Assembly (NCBI RefSeq): GCF_006438785.1
Contig: NZ_RCZB01000005.1
Location: forward strand, 219,013-283,012
DNA length: 64,000 nt
Source of the DNA: Rhodanobacter glycinis
GTDB taxonomy: Bacteria > Pseudomonadota > Gammaproteobacteria > Xanthomonadales > Rhodanobacteraceae
Direction: 5' to 3'
This document shows positions 1-7,906 of this stretch, piece by piece. The position numbers and the translations under genes were made by a program. The notes beneath the pieces were generated by a model. It had not been told where the DNA came from. It ran no database searches and saw only the letters and a program-made list of their open reading frames with translations. Each line of letters opens with the position of its first letter. The first letter of the stretch is position 1.

Positions 1-657
1 GAGAAGGGTGTGATCGATGCAGTGCAGGCCGCGCGGCTGACCGAAAGCGAATGCTACGAATTAATCTTCCGCCCCGGCTTCAGCACCGCCGCGACGGTCT
101 CCGACATCTCCGGCCGCGGCGTCGGCATGGACGTGGTGAAAACGCGTGTGGCCGAACTTGGCGGCACCTTGCAGGTGCATTCCCGCTGGGGCCATGGCAG
201 CGAACTGGAACTGACCGTGCCGCTGACCCTGGCAGTGCTGCGCGTGCTGATGGTGCGGGTGGAGGCGCGCCTGCTGGCGCTGCCGCTGAGCAATGTGGAA
301 GAGGTTTTTGAACTCATCGATGGGCAGGATCGCCTGCTAGATGGCCGTCTGGTCGCCCAACATCGCGGTCGCGCGCTGCCGCTGGCCGATCTGGCCGGCT
401 GGGCCGGCGCCACCACGGGGGTGGGTCGCCATGTGGTGGTGTTGCACATCGGCCACCAGCGACTGGGCTGCCTGGTGCACGAGGTGCTCGGTCGCGAGGA
501 TGTCATCGTCAAGCCGCTCGGCCCCCTGTTCGCCGATGTAGCGGGCATCGCCGGCGCCACCGTCACCGGCGATGGCCGGCTGGCGCTGGTGATGGATCTG
601 GCAGGCCTGGCCGGCGGCGCCGGCCAACTGTTCACTTCGTTGCAACTGGCGGGCTGA
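1..657 (+). CDS. cheA: CheA histidine kinase, C-terminal part (5' end outside window)
   Basis: The reading frame is open from base 1, so the gene is cut by the window edge. What remains is the end of the HATPase domain, with the G2 box GRGVGMDVV near residue 38, followed by the CheW-like P5 regulatory domain (about residues 75-215). CheA autophosphorylates in receptor arrays and passes phosphate to CheY and CheB; P5 docks to CheW and receptors. The stop lies 5 bases before motC, so it is the upstream member of a flagellar che-mot operon. This is a different paralogue from the full-length CheA at 5746-7740. The Hpt and dimerisation domains cannot be judged here. Confidence 0.95.
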   Translation, partial: EKGVIDAVQAARLTESECYELIFRPGFSTAATVSDISGRGVGMDVVKTRVAELGGTLQVHSRWGHGSELELTVPLTLAVLRVLMVRVEARLLALPLSNVEEVFELIDGQDRLLDGRLVAQHRGRALPLADLAGWAGATTGVGRHVVVLHIGHQRLGCLVHEVLGREDVIVKPLGPLFADVAGIAGATVTGDGRLALVMDLAGLAGGAGQLFTSLQLAG

Positions 658-662
658 TCACC

Positions 663-1403
663 ATGGACATGGTAAGCATCATCGGCACGATCCTGGGTTT
701 CCTGGTGATCATCATCGGCACCGTGCTGAAGGGATCCACGGTCGGCGCATTGTGGAATCCAGCGGCGTTCGTCATCGTGTTCTTCGGCACGCTTGCCGCG
801 TTGCTGGTGCAGAACCAGGGCCGGGTGCTCAAGCATGCGCTGTCGATGATCAAGATGGTCTACCGGCCACCGCAGCACCTGCCCAGCGACCTGATCAGCC
901 GCATCGTCGGCTGGAGCGAGATCTCCCGCCGGCAGGGCCTGCTCGGGCTGGAGCCGCAGATCGAGGCGGAAACCGATCCGTTCGTCAGCAAGGGTCTGCA
1001 GCTGCTGGTCGATGGCGGCGAACCGGACGCCATCCGCAGCGTGCTGGAAGTGGATCTGGATACGCGCGAGGCGATCGATCTGGCCGGCGCCAAGGTCTAC
1101 GAGAACGCCGGCATCTATTCGCCCACGCTGGGCATCATCGGCGCGGTGATGGGCTTGATGGCGGTGATGCAGAACCTGGCCGATCCCAGCAAGCTCGGCC
1201 ACGGCATCGCGGCGGCCTTCGTGGCGACCATCTACGGCGTGGCGCTGGCCAACCTGTTCATGCTGCCGATGTCGGCGCGGCTGAAGGGCTTGATCGGCAA
1301 GCAGACGCAGATGCGCGAAATCCTGATCGAGGGACTGGTGTCGATTGCCCAGGGCGACAATCCGCGACAGATCGAGGCGCGCCTGCAGGGCTACGTCGAA
1401 TGA
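663..1403 (+). CDS. motC: Flagellar motor stator protein MotC (MotA/PomA family)
   Basis: A 246-residue MotA-like stator subunit. There are four hydrophobic segments (about residues 4-22, 32-50, 150-172 and 183-203) with a large cytoplasmic loop between the second and third, the usual MotA layout. It pairs with the MotB-like protein encoded next; their genes overlap by the ATGA at 1400-1403, which suggests translational coupling. In Pseudomonas the equivalent motC-motD pair sits downstream of cheA and forms the second stator set of the polar flagellum. Here no cheB lies between cheA and motC. The start is the ATG immediately after cheA. Confidence 0.93.
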   Translation: MDMVSIIGTILGFLVIIIGTVLKGSTVGALWNPAAFVIVFFGTLAALLVQNQGRVLKHALSMIKMVYRPPQHLPSDLISRIVGWSEISRRQGLLGLEPQIEAETDPFVSKGLQLLVDGGEPDAIRSVLEVDLDTREAIDLAGAKVYENAGIYSPTLGIIGAVMGLMAVMQNLADPSKLGHGIAAAFVATIYGVALANLFMLPMSARLKGLIGKQTQMREILIEGLVSIAQGDNPRQIEARLQGYVE

Positions 1404-2464
1404 GAAAGCGCAAGCATGAAGAGCACACCAATCACGAGGCGTGGGCGATCCCCTATGCCGACCTGATGACCTTGCTGCTGGCGTTTTTCGTGGTGATGTA
1501 CGCCGTTTCGGTGGTCAACGAAGGCAAATTCCGGGTGATGTCCGAATCGCTGATCGAGGCATTCAACGGCTCCAGCCACGTGATCGCGCCGTTGCCGCCG
1601 ACGAAGGTCCGGCCGCACAACATCAACCCGTCGATAGCCGCTCCGGCCGGACAGCCCGGTTCGTCGATCGTGCCGATCGCCGTGCCGATTCCGCCGCATC
1701 CGGTGCCGATGCACGGCGGCAAGGGGCGCGACCCGGGCCATCCATCGAGCCCGCAGGAAAACCTGGGGCGCATCGAGGATCAGGTGCGCAAGGCGTTGCA
1801 GCCGCTGATCGATCGCAAGCTGGTGATCGTGCGACTCAAGCCGGACTGGCTGGAGATCGAGATCCGCACCGACATCCTGTTCCCCAGTGGCGTGGCCCAG
1901 CTGTCGACGCCGGCCAATGCGGTGCTGCGCGATCTGGCAACGATCCTGGCGGGCTTCCCCAATCCGCTGCGGGTGGAAGGCTTTACCGACGACGTGCCGA
2001 TCAACACTCCACAGTACCCGTCGAACTGGGAGCTGTCGGCGGCGCGCGCAGCCAGCGTGGCGCGCCTGTTCGCCATGAGCGGCGTCGTTGCGGATCGGCT
2101 TGGCATCATCGGCTGGGGCGAAGTGCGGCCGAAGGCCGACAATGCCACGGTCGAAGGCCGCAACCAGAATCGACGGGTGCTGGTGGTGGTGATGAGCAAT
2201 CGCACGACACCGAAGCGCGAGCAGAGCGATCCCGCGCGTGCGGCTGAAATCGCGGCGCTGGGGAACCCCCCGGTACCGGCGGTCGACATGCTGCCGACCG
2301 TGCGCGTGCATGGCACCGTGCCACCACCAGCGGTCGCCGACAACGGCGTCACACCGACCGCCACGCCACCGTACGCGACGGGAAAACTGGAGCGCTCGGC
2401 GTCCACGCCCGCCGTAGACGAACCATCTGTCGGCATGTCCCGCCGCGCCACCTCGACCCGATGA
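1400..2464 (+). CDS. motD: Flagellar motor protein MotD (MotB family, OmpA-like domain)
   Basis: A 354-residue MotB-type stator subunit. A basic N-terminus precedes one transmembrane helix (about residues 21-41) with the motif PYADLMTLL, whose Asp21 is the expected ion-carrying residue. An OmpA/MotB peptidoglycan-binding domain spans about residues 150-265 (GFTDD, NWELSAARA, NRRVLV). A proline-rich linker precedes it and a low-complexity tail follows. The ATG at 1400 overlaps the motC stop. The frame is open further upstream to 752, but that stretch is a shadow of motC and lacks the MotB signature. With MotC it should form the torque-generating stator. Confidence 0.93.
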   Translation: MRKRKHEEHTNHEAWAIPYADLMTLLLAFFVVMYAVSVVNEGKFRVMSESLIEAFNGSSHVIAPLPPTKVRPHNINPSIAAPAGQPGSSIVPIAVPIPPHPVPMHGGKGRDPGHPSSPQENLGRIEDQVRKALQPLIDRKLVIVRLKPDWLEIEIRTDILFPSGVAQLSTPANAVLRDLATILAGFPNPLRVEGFTDDVPINTPQYPSNWELSAARAASVARLFAMSGVVADRLGIIGWGEVRPKADNATVEGRNQNRRVLVVVMSNRTTPKREQSDPARAAEIAALGNPPVPAVDMLPTVRVHGTVPPPAVADNGVTPTATPPYATGKLERSASTPAVDEPSVGMSRRATSTR

Positions 2465-2501
2465 TTTCGATGAACCTGTCAGCTGATTGTGGGATCCACG
2501 C

Positions 2502-2981
2502 ATGAGCGCTCTCGTCTTCGCGACTGATCAAGGCGGTCAGCACTGGCTGTCGTTCCGGATCGGCACGCAGCTGTATGCGGCACCGCTGGTCGACGTGAGC
2601 GAGGTCATCCGCGATGGCGACATCACGCCCGTACCCGGCGCCGCCACCGACCTGCTGGGCGTGCGCCACCTGCGCGGACGGATCGTGCCGGTGCTGGACG
2701 GCTGCAAGCGGCTGGGGCTTCCGGCACTGCCGGCGCCGGATCCGGCGATGGTGCGCATCGTGATGCTGGCGCATGCCGGCCAACTGGTCGGCGTACGGGT
2801 GGACGCGGTCGGAGAATTGCTGTGCAGTGACGGCATCGACATCGCACCGCCGCCTCCGGGCCGGGCCAGCCGCAGCGACGATCCGGTCAGCGGCGTACTC
2901 TCCTGGCAGGGCGGGTTCGTGGCGTTGCTCGATGTACGTCGACTGTGCCGACTGAGTGGAGAAGGTGATCATGTGGCTTGA
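2502..2981 (+). CDS. CheW-like chemotaxis coupling protein
   Basis: A 159-residue single-domain CheW-like protein: LLGVRHLRGRIVPVLD matches the conserved NLRG-type core, with a C-terminal strand ending in LLDVRRLC. CheW domains bridge receptors and CheA P5. I start at ATG 2502 (MSALVF); an in-frame TTG at 2487 would add five residues and is less likely. It follows motD and overlaps the start of the DUF2802 gene. In Pseudomonas a ParA-cheW-cheW-DUF2802 block occupies this place, so this one is probably the divergent CheW-like partner rather than the principal CheW. The ParA gene is absent here. Confidence 0.85.
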   Translation: MSALVFATDQGGQHWLSFRIGTQLYAAPLVDVSEVIRDGDITPVPGAATDLLGVRHLRGRIVPVLDGCKRLGLPALPAPDPAMVRIVMLAHAGQLVGVRVDAVGELLCSDGIDIAPPPPGRASRSDDPVSGVLSWQGGFVALLDVRRLCRLSGEGDHVA

Positions 2982-3324
2982 AGCGGGAATAGCGGTATTG
3001 CTGCTGCTGACGCTGGCGCAATCGGCCCTGCTGTTTCATCTGTGGCGGCAGTCACGCCAGCTGCAGCAACGCATCGACGCGCTGTCGCATGGTGCGGCGC
3101 ATGCGTACACCGATGTCCCGACCTCGATGCTGGTGACGGCGCTGGGGCGGCTGGAACGACAGGTGGGCCTGATCGAGCAGCAGCCAGCGCTGCCACGGCA
3201 ATCCTATGAGCTGGCCCAGCAACTGGCGCGCGAAGGTGCCGATGTCGAGCAGCTGATCATCCGCTGCGGCTTGTCCCGCGACGAGGCGAAGCTGGTCCTG
3301 CAGATGCATCCGGTCAACCCGTAA
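2971..3324 (+). CDS. DUF2802 membrane-anchored protein of the flagellar/chemotaxis operon
   Basis: A 117-residue protein with one N-terminal transmembrane helix (about residues 3-22), a short coiled segment (QSRQLQQRIDAL), and a C-terminal motif YELAQQLAREGADVEQLIIRCGL typical of DUF2802, which resembles a small helix-turn-helix. Genes of this family close the che-mot operon in Pseudomonas and relatives; the function is unknown. I chose ATG 2971 because GGAGAAGG lies just upstream; an in-frame GTG at 2956 is possible. It overlaps the preceding cheW-like gene by 11 bases and converges on the FlhB-tail gene 41 bases away. Confidence 0.85.
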   Translation: MWLEAGIAVLLLLTLAQSALLFHLWRQSRQLQQRIDALSHGAAHAYTDVPTSMLVTALGRLERQVGLIEQQPALPRQSYELAQQLAREGADVEQLIIRCGLSRDEAKLVLQMHPVNP

Positions 3325-3365
3325 GCCGGTTCGCTGCGCGAGCCGCGTGCCGCCGATCCAGCCGG

Positions 3366-3620
3366 CTACTCTTCCGCCGCGTCATAGACCGCCGCCAGCA
3401 CCGAGGCGGCGGCGGCGTAGAGCAACACCGGTACATCGTCACGTAGCCGCAGCGCGGCCAGCAAGGCGGCAATCTGAGGGTCGTGATGCAGCGGCACGCC
3501 CAGTGCCTGCGCGCGTGCCAGCAAGGTTTCCAGTGATTCCGGCGGCATCGCGGCGATCTCGCCGCTGCCACTCGCCAGCCGCAGGCTGACTCGGCGCAGG
3601 GGGGCCGGCAGCGTGTTCAT
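3366..3620 (-). CDS. FlhB C-terminal-domain homologue (export-switch-like, lacking membrane part)
   Basis: An 84-residue protein resembling only the cytoplasmic C-terminal domain of FlhB/YscU (ARAQALGVPLHHDPQIAALLAAL, then DDVPVLLYAAAASVLAAVYDAAEE). Full-length FlhB has four membrane helices and an NPTH autocleavage site; neither is present. Small stand-alone FlhB-tail genes accompany fliK-like genes in many gammaproteobacteria and are thought to modulate flagellar export. Its start overlaps the stop of the fliK-like gene (3617-3620), so the two are probably translationally coupled. The family assignment is good; the role is inferred. Confidence 0.82.
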   Translation of the reverse strand: MNTLPAPLRRVSLRLASGSGEIAAMPPESLETLLARAQALGVPLHHDPQIAALLAALRLRDDVPVLLYAAAASVLAAVYDAAEE

Positions 3621-4759
3621 GCAGTGGCCTGCAGCAGCACGGCGCTGTGCCGGCCCGGCGAGTGCGGCAGACCGACCTGACAGCTCAGCTGGTCGAGCAG
3701 GACCCCACACGCCGCCAGTCGCTGACGCAGCGGAGTGAACTGACGTTCCAGCCGCTGGGCGGTGTCCGCCCGCTCGGCCCACAAGCGCACCGACAGCCGC
3801 GGTTCGCGCAGCTGCAATTCGCCCTGCACCGGACCCAGTGCCGGCAGATCCAGCGCGAAACCCAGCGTCCAGCCATGGCTGCCCTCGGCTGCATCGTTGA
3901 TGTATTCCAGTTGGACCTGCAATACATCGCGGCCGCCATCACCCTGCAGCGGAATCTCGATGATCCAGGCCGACAGCTGGCTGGCGCTGGCTTCCAGCTG
4001 GGCGACTTCCACCCGCGCCAGCGCAGCCTTCACGTCCCCATGCAGCCGGTCCAGCAGCGGCTCCATGCCGTCCTCGGCAAGCACTGGCGGCAACGGCAGC
4101 CGCGGTTGTGCCTGCAGGCCTCGCTGCAGCAACGGTGGCTCGGTGTCGCTGCGGCTCGGTGGCGGGGGTGCTGCCGCGCGCCGGTCGAGCAGCCCGGCCA
4201 GACGCAACAGCGCGCCTTTCCAGTCGTCGCCGGCCTGGGCCGGCGTGTTGCCGTGCGGGCTGAGCAATTTGGATTCGAAGAACATGCCGCTGCGGCTGAT
4301 CGCCTCGCGCAGGCCTTCGCCACGGGTGATTTCCGCCGGCGTGCGCAGGGATTGTTCAAGCAGTGCCAGCGCTGTACGCAGCTCCGGCGGCAGCTGGCGC
4401 AAGACCGGCCGCTGGGCCAGTGCGCCCAGCGTGGCCAGCAAGGGCGCGTAGCCGTTCTGCTGCGGCAGGCGTTCGCGCAGGACACGCTGGAAGGTCGGGT
4501 CGGCCGGGTGTGAAAGTATCTCCAGTTGCGGTTGCGCGCCCAGGCTCAACACGCGCACCTGGAACTGCGACGGCAGCTGGCTGTTGGAGACATCCGCCTC
4601 GACGGTCAGGGCGCCGATCTGCAAGATCAGCAGACCCAGCGGGTTCACGCCCAGTGGCCGCGCCGACAGCACGGTACCGATACGCCAGCTCTGGGCGGTG
4701 GTGCCGGAGGCGGCACCAGCCCAGGTAAGCGCGGCAAGGCTGATCGGTTGGATGTTCAA
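3617..4759 (-). CDS. fliK: Flagellar hook-length control protein FliK-like (C-terminal Flg_hook domain)
   Basis: A 380-residue protein with a Pro/Gln/Leu-rich N-terminal half and a C-terminal Flg_hook-type domain (about residues 270-355: VQLEYIND, GWTLGFALDLPALGPVQGELQL). FliK proteins measure hook length and switch export specificity through the FlhB C-terminus. A FlhB-tail gene overlapping its 3' end fits that role. The frame opens at a TTG with AGGA seven bases upstream, so I accept this start cautiously. No ATG is available nearby. It may be a second FliK-like paralogue rather than the canonical one, since the main flagellar structural genes are not in view. Confidence 0.78.
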   Translation of the reverse strand: MNIQPISLAALTWAGAASGTTAQSWRIGTVLSARPLGVNPLGLLILQIGALTVEADVSNSQLPSQFQVRVLSLGAQPQLEILSHPADPTFQRVLRERLPQQNGYAPLLATLGALAQRPVLRQLPPELRTALALLEQSLRTPAEITRGEGLREAISRSGMFFESKLLSPHGNTPAQAGDDWKGALLRLAGLLDRRAAAPPPPSRSDTEPPLLQRGLQAQPRLPLPPVLAEDGMEPLLDRLHGDVKAALARVEVAQLEASASQLSAWIIEIPLQGDGGRDVLQVQLEYINDAAEGSHGWTLGFALDLPALGPVQGELQLREPRLSVRLWAERADTAQRLERQFTPLRQRLAACGVLLDQLSCQVGLPHSPGRHSAVLLQATA

Positions 4760-4926
4760 GTTGATTCCTGCGCCGGGCGCGGGTGCTGGGCAGTGGGGTC
4801 GTCCTGAAGGTCATCGGCGGCGCGCGGACAAACTTGAGGATCTGCCCAGCGGGAATCCGACACGGTGCCGGACGACCGGCGCCAAATGCCCGACACCGGC
4901 GGCGACAGGCCGCATCACGATAGCGC

Positions 4927-4953
4927 TAAAGCGATCACCCGGTTGGCCGATAA
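4927..4953 (+). promoter_or_regulatory. FliA (sigma-28) promoter
   Basis: TAAAGCGA at 4927-4934, an 11-base spacer, then GCCGATAA at 4946-4953. The known sigma-28 consensus is TAAAGTTT-N11-GCCGATAA, so the -10 element is a perfect match and the -35 matches at TAAAG with exact spacing. It lies 40 bases upstream of the STAS gene at 4993 and would drive the second chemotaxis operon. Confidence 0.85.
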
Positions 4954-4992
4954 GCCCAACGTCAGCGCATACAGCGCGAGCGGAGTCGAGGC

Positions 4993-5361
4993 ATGGCCGG
5001 CAAACGGGCGGCGAGGCAACAGGATACGGACGAACAGCCGGCGAAGGCATCCGCTGCAGCGTCGGTGGGCGTCGACGATGCAGCACGGGTGCTGCTTCCG
5101 GCGGATTGCCGCATGGCGGCCCAGGCTGCCCTGAAGGCGGAGTTGCTGGGTGCGCTGGATGCTGGCGCCATCGTGCTGGATGGCGGCCAGGTGGAGCGTG
5201 TCGACACCGCCGCGCTGCAGTTGCTGGTGTTGTTCCGGCGCGAGCTGGACACGCGCGGCGGCACGCTGGGCTGGCATGGCACGAGTGATGCTCTGAACGA
5301 AGCAGCCGGCCTGCTCGGGCTGGCGCAGTTATTGAACCTGCCAGCGGCAGCGCTGGCCTGA
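4993..5361 (+). CDS. STAS-domain protein, first gene of chemotaxis operon
   Basis: A 122-residue protein with a charged, Ala-rich N-terminal extension (about 25 residues) and a STAS-like domain (VLDGGQVERVDTAALQLLVLFRREL). STAS proteins act as phospho-regulated antagonists or scaffold modules. The residue usually phosphorylated by anti-sigma kinases (Ser/Thr in the D-S-S-G loop) is replaced here by VDTAALQ, so Thr is the only candidate. It is followed by cheY after 13 bases and preceded by a sigma-28 promoter. STAS-cheY-cheA is a recurring order in accessory chemotaxis clusters; the exact job is unknown. Confidence 0.8.
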   Translation: MAGKRAARQQDTDEQPAKASAAASVGVDDAARVLLPADCRMAAQAALKAELLGALDAGAIVLDGGQVERVDTAALQLLVLFRRELDTRGGTLGWHGTSDALNEAAGLLGLAQLLNLPAAALA

Positions 5362-5374
5362 ACGAGGTGGTGGC

Positions 5375-5737
5375 ATGGCAAAGATTCTTGCGGTAGACGA
5401 TTCGGCATCGATGCGCGGCATGGTGGCGTTCACCCTGCGCGGCGCCGGCCATGAAGTGACCGAGGCCGAGAACGGACAGCTGGCGCTGGACGCGGCGCGC
5501 GGCGGCTCCTTCGAGCTGGTGCTGGCCGACGTCAACATGCCGGTGATGGACGGCATCGCGATGGTGCGCGAGTTGCGCGCGATGGATGCGTACAAGGGCG
5601 TGCCGATCCTGATGCTGACCACCGAGTCGCATACCGAGAAGAAGATGGAAGGCAAGGCCGCCGGCGCTACCGGCTGGCTGGTCAAGCCGTTCGATCCGGA
5701 ACAACTGCTGGCCACCGTCAAGCGCGTGCTGGGTTAA
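5375..5737 (+). CDS. cheY: CheY-type chemotaxis response regulator
   Basis: A single receiver domain of 120 residues with all catalytic positions: Asp8/Asp9 acid pair, phosphoacceptor Asp52 in LVLADVNMPVMDG, Thr82/Thr83 and Lys104 in LVKPF. There is no output domain, so it acts by protein binding, most likely to the flagellar switch or to the cognate kinase as a phosphate sink. A GAGGTGG ribosome site precedes ATG 5375. It sits between the STAS gene and cheA and is the natural phosphoacceptor of the CheA encoded 9 bases downstream. Confidence 0.93.
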   Translation: MAKILAVDDSASMRGMVAFTLRGAGHEVTEAENGQLALDAARGGSFELVLADVNMPVMDGIAMVRELRAMDAYKGVPILMLTTESHTEKKMEGKAAGATGWLVKPFDPEQLLATVKRVLG

Positions 5738-5745
5738 GGAACACC

Positions 5746-7740
5746 ATGAGTGCGGTCGACCTGACTCAGTTTCACAAGACCTTTTTCGAGGAAAGCCGGG
5801 AAGGGCTCGACGCGATGGAGGCTGCGCTGCTGGCGCTGGATTCGGGCGCGACCGACCACGAGCTGGTGCACACCATCTTTCGCGCGGCGCATTCCATCAA
5901 GGGCGGCGCCGCGACATTCGGGTTCGCCGACGTGGCCGCGTTCACCCATGTCGCCGAATCACTGCTGGAAGAGGTGCGCAGCGAGCGGCGTGCAGTGGAC
6001 GCCGGGCTGATCGAGGTGTTGCTATGCTCGGTCGACTGCATGCGCGCGATGCTGGAGCGGTCGAGCCAGGGTCAGCCGGTGGCCGACGCCGAAAGCGAGG
6101 CGCTGCGCGTCGAGCTGGTGCAGCTGGTCAGCGGCGAGGTTGCCGCGCCGGTAGTGGCTGCCGCGTCGATGGTTGCACCGGTGAGCGGGTGGAACATTGC
6201 GTTCACCGCGTTGCCGCACCTGCTGCAGACCGGCAACGATCCCCTGCGGCTGTTCCGCGAACTGCAGCAACTGGGTCGCCTGGAGGTCGTGCGCGCGTTC
6301 ATCACCGACAGTGCGCCGGCGCAGCTGGCCGAGCTCGATCCGAGCCAGTGTTATCTGGGCTGGGAATTGCGCCTGCATGGCGCCGTGGCACGTGCCGAGA
6401 TCGATGCGGTGTTCGACTGGCTCGATGGCGATTGCGAGCTGGCAATCGCGCCGCTGGCCGAAGTGGCCGTTGCCGGCCCCGTGGCGCAGGCAGCGGGCGA
6501 ATCGTTGCCGGTCGCCACGGCCGCGCCGCGCCCGATACGCGAGACGGCCGCCGCGTCCGGCGAGGGCAGCTCGATCCGCGTGGGCATCGACAAGGTCGAC
6601 GCGCTGATCAACATGATGGGCGAGCTGGTGATTACCCAGTCGATGCTTAGCGACATCGGCGAGAAATTCGAACTGTCCCAGCTGGGTCGGTTGCGCGACG
6701 GGCTGGTGCAGCTCGAACGCACCACGCGCGAGTTGCAGGAAAGCGTCATGCGCATCCGCATGCTGCCGATCGGCTCCGTGTTCAACCGCTTTCCGCGCCT
6801 GGTGCACGACCTGGAGCGCAAGCTCGACAAGCGGGTCAAGCTGGAGCTGCATGGCGAGCACACCGAACTGGACAAGACGGTGCTGGAGAAGATCGGCGAC
6901 CCGCTGGTGCACCTGGTGCGCAACGCGATCGACCACGGACTGGAGTCGCCGGCGCAACGCAAGGCCGCCGGCAAATCCGAAACCGGCACGCTCAAGCTCA
7001 ACGCGTACCACGAGGGCGGCAACATCGTGGTGCAGATCAGCGACGACGGTGCGGGCCTCAACCATGCCGCGATCGTGGCCAAGGCGCAGCAGCGCGGCCT
7101 GATCGCCGCGGGGCAGGAGCTCAGCGACGCCGAGGTGGCCGAGCTGATCTTCCAGCCGGGCTTCTCCACCGCCGCCCAGGCCACCGATCTTTCCGGGCGC
7201 GGCGTGGGCATGGACGTCGTGCGCCGCAACGTGCGCGATCTGGGTGGCAGCGTCGGCGTGCGCAGCGTGTCCGGCAAGGGCAGCACGTTCACGATCACCT
7301 TGCCATTGACCCTGGCGATCATCGATGGCCTGGTCACGGCGGTCGGCAGCGAACGCTACATCGTGCCGCTGACCTCGATCGTCGAGTCGCTGCGCCTGCG
7401 CGCCGATGCGGTGCGCCGGATCGCCGGCGGCGGCGAGGTGTTCCACTTCCGCGACGAATACCTGCCGATCATGCGCCTGCATCGTGCCTTTGCCTGCAAC
7501 GATGCGGTCACCGACATCGAACACGGCATCGTGGTGGTGATCGAGGAGGACGGCCGGCGCGTGGGCCTGCTGGTCGACGACCTGCTCGGCCAGCAGCAGG
7601 CGGTCGTCAAATCGCTGGAAGCGCATTACCAGCGCGTGCAGGGCATCTCCGGCGCGACCATCCTCAGTGATGGCTCGGTCGCACTGATCGTCGACGTGGG
7701 TGGCGTGGTGCGGCTGGGGCAGCGCAGCAAGGCAGCCTGA
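5746..7740 (+). CDS. cheA: Chemotaxis histidine kinase CheA (full length)
   Basis: A 664-residue CheA. The Hpt/P1 domain holds His49 in FRAAHSIKGGAATFGF; a P2-like segment lies around residues 145-240; the dimerisation helices begin near 275 (VDALINMMGELVITQS); the HATPase carries the N box HLVRNAIDHG, G1 DDGAG and G2 GRGVGMDVV; the P5 CheW-like domain follows to the end. It phosphorylates CheY and CheB in receptor arrays. The AAGGA site just upstream supports ATG 5746. It is the kinase of the complete operon from 4993 to 17304 and is distinct from the truncated copy at the left edge. Confidence 0.96.
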   Translation: MSAVDLTQFHKTFFEESREGLDAMEAALLALDSGATDHELVHTIFRAAHSIKGGAATFGFADVAAFTHVAESLLEEVRSERRAVDAGLIEVLLCSVDCMRAMLERSSQGQPVADAESEALRVELVQLVSGEVAAPVVAAASMVAPVSGWNIAFTALPHLLQTGNDPLRLFRELQQLGRLEVVRAFITDSAPAQLAELDPSQCYLGWELRLHGAVARAEIDAVFDWLDGDCELAIAPLAEVAVAGPVAQAAGESLPVATAAPRPIRETAAASGEGSSIRVGIDKVDALINMMGELVITQSMLSDIGEKFELSQLGRLRDGLVQLERTTRELQESVMRIRMLPIGSVFNRFPRLVHDLERKLDKRVKLELHGEHTELDKTVLEKIGDPLVHLVRNAIDHGLESPAQRKAAGKSETGTLKLNAYHEGGNIVVQISDDGAGLNHAAIVAKAQQRGLIAAGQELSDAEVAELIFQPGFSTAAQATDLSGRGVGMDVVRRNVRDLGGSVGVRSVSGKGSTFTITLPLTLAIIDGLVTAVGSERYIVPLTSIVESLRLRADAVRRIAGGGEVFHFRDEYLPIMRLHRAFACNDAVTDIEHGIVVVIEEDGRRVGLLVDDLLGQQQAVVKSLEAHYQRVQGISGATILSDGSVALIVDVGGVVRLGQRSKAA

Positions 7741-7906
7741 AGGCGGCGTCGGCTGATGCCGTGACGATTGACGCAAGCGATGGCGGGTTCATCGCGCGAA
7801 TACCCGATTTCCCTTTGCGCCGTTGACCGCCGCTGTCGGTGGTCACACGGGCCAGTCCTGTGCGTGGCGTTTCCCCTGTTTGAGTCTTTCCACTTGAGGT
7901 TGAGCA

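Noticed and set aside
752..1399. Upstream extension of the motD frame
   Set aside because: It overlaps motC completely and the product has no MotB features; the ATG at 1400 overlaps the motC stop and begins the normal N-terminus.
5277..5292. Sigma-54-like sequence TGGCACG-N4-ATGCT upstream of cheY
   Set aside because: The GG-N10-GC spacing is right but it lies inside the STAS coding sequence with one core mismatch, and a strong sigma-28 promoter already serves the operon.
6022..7776. A 584-codon minus-strand open frame over cheA
   Set aside because: Antisense shadow of a full CheA with all motifs; no domain or ribosome site of its own.
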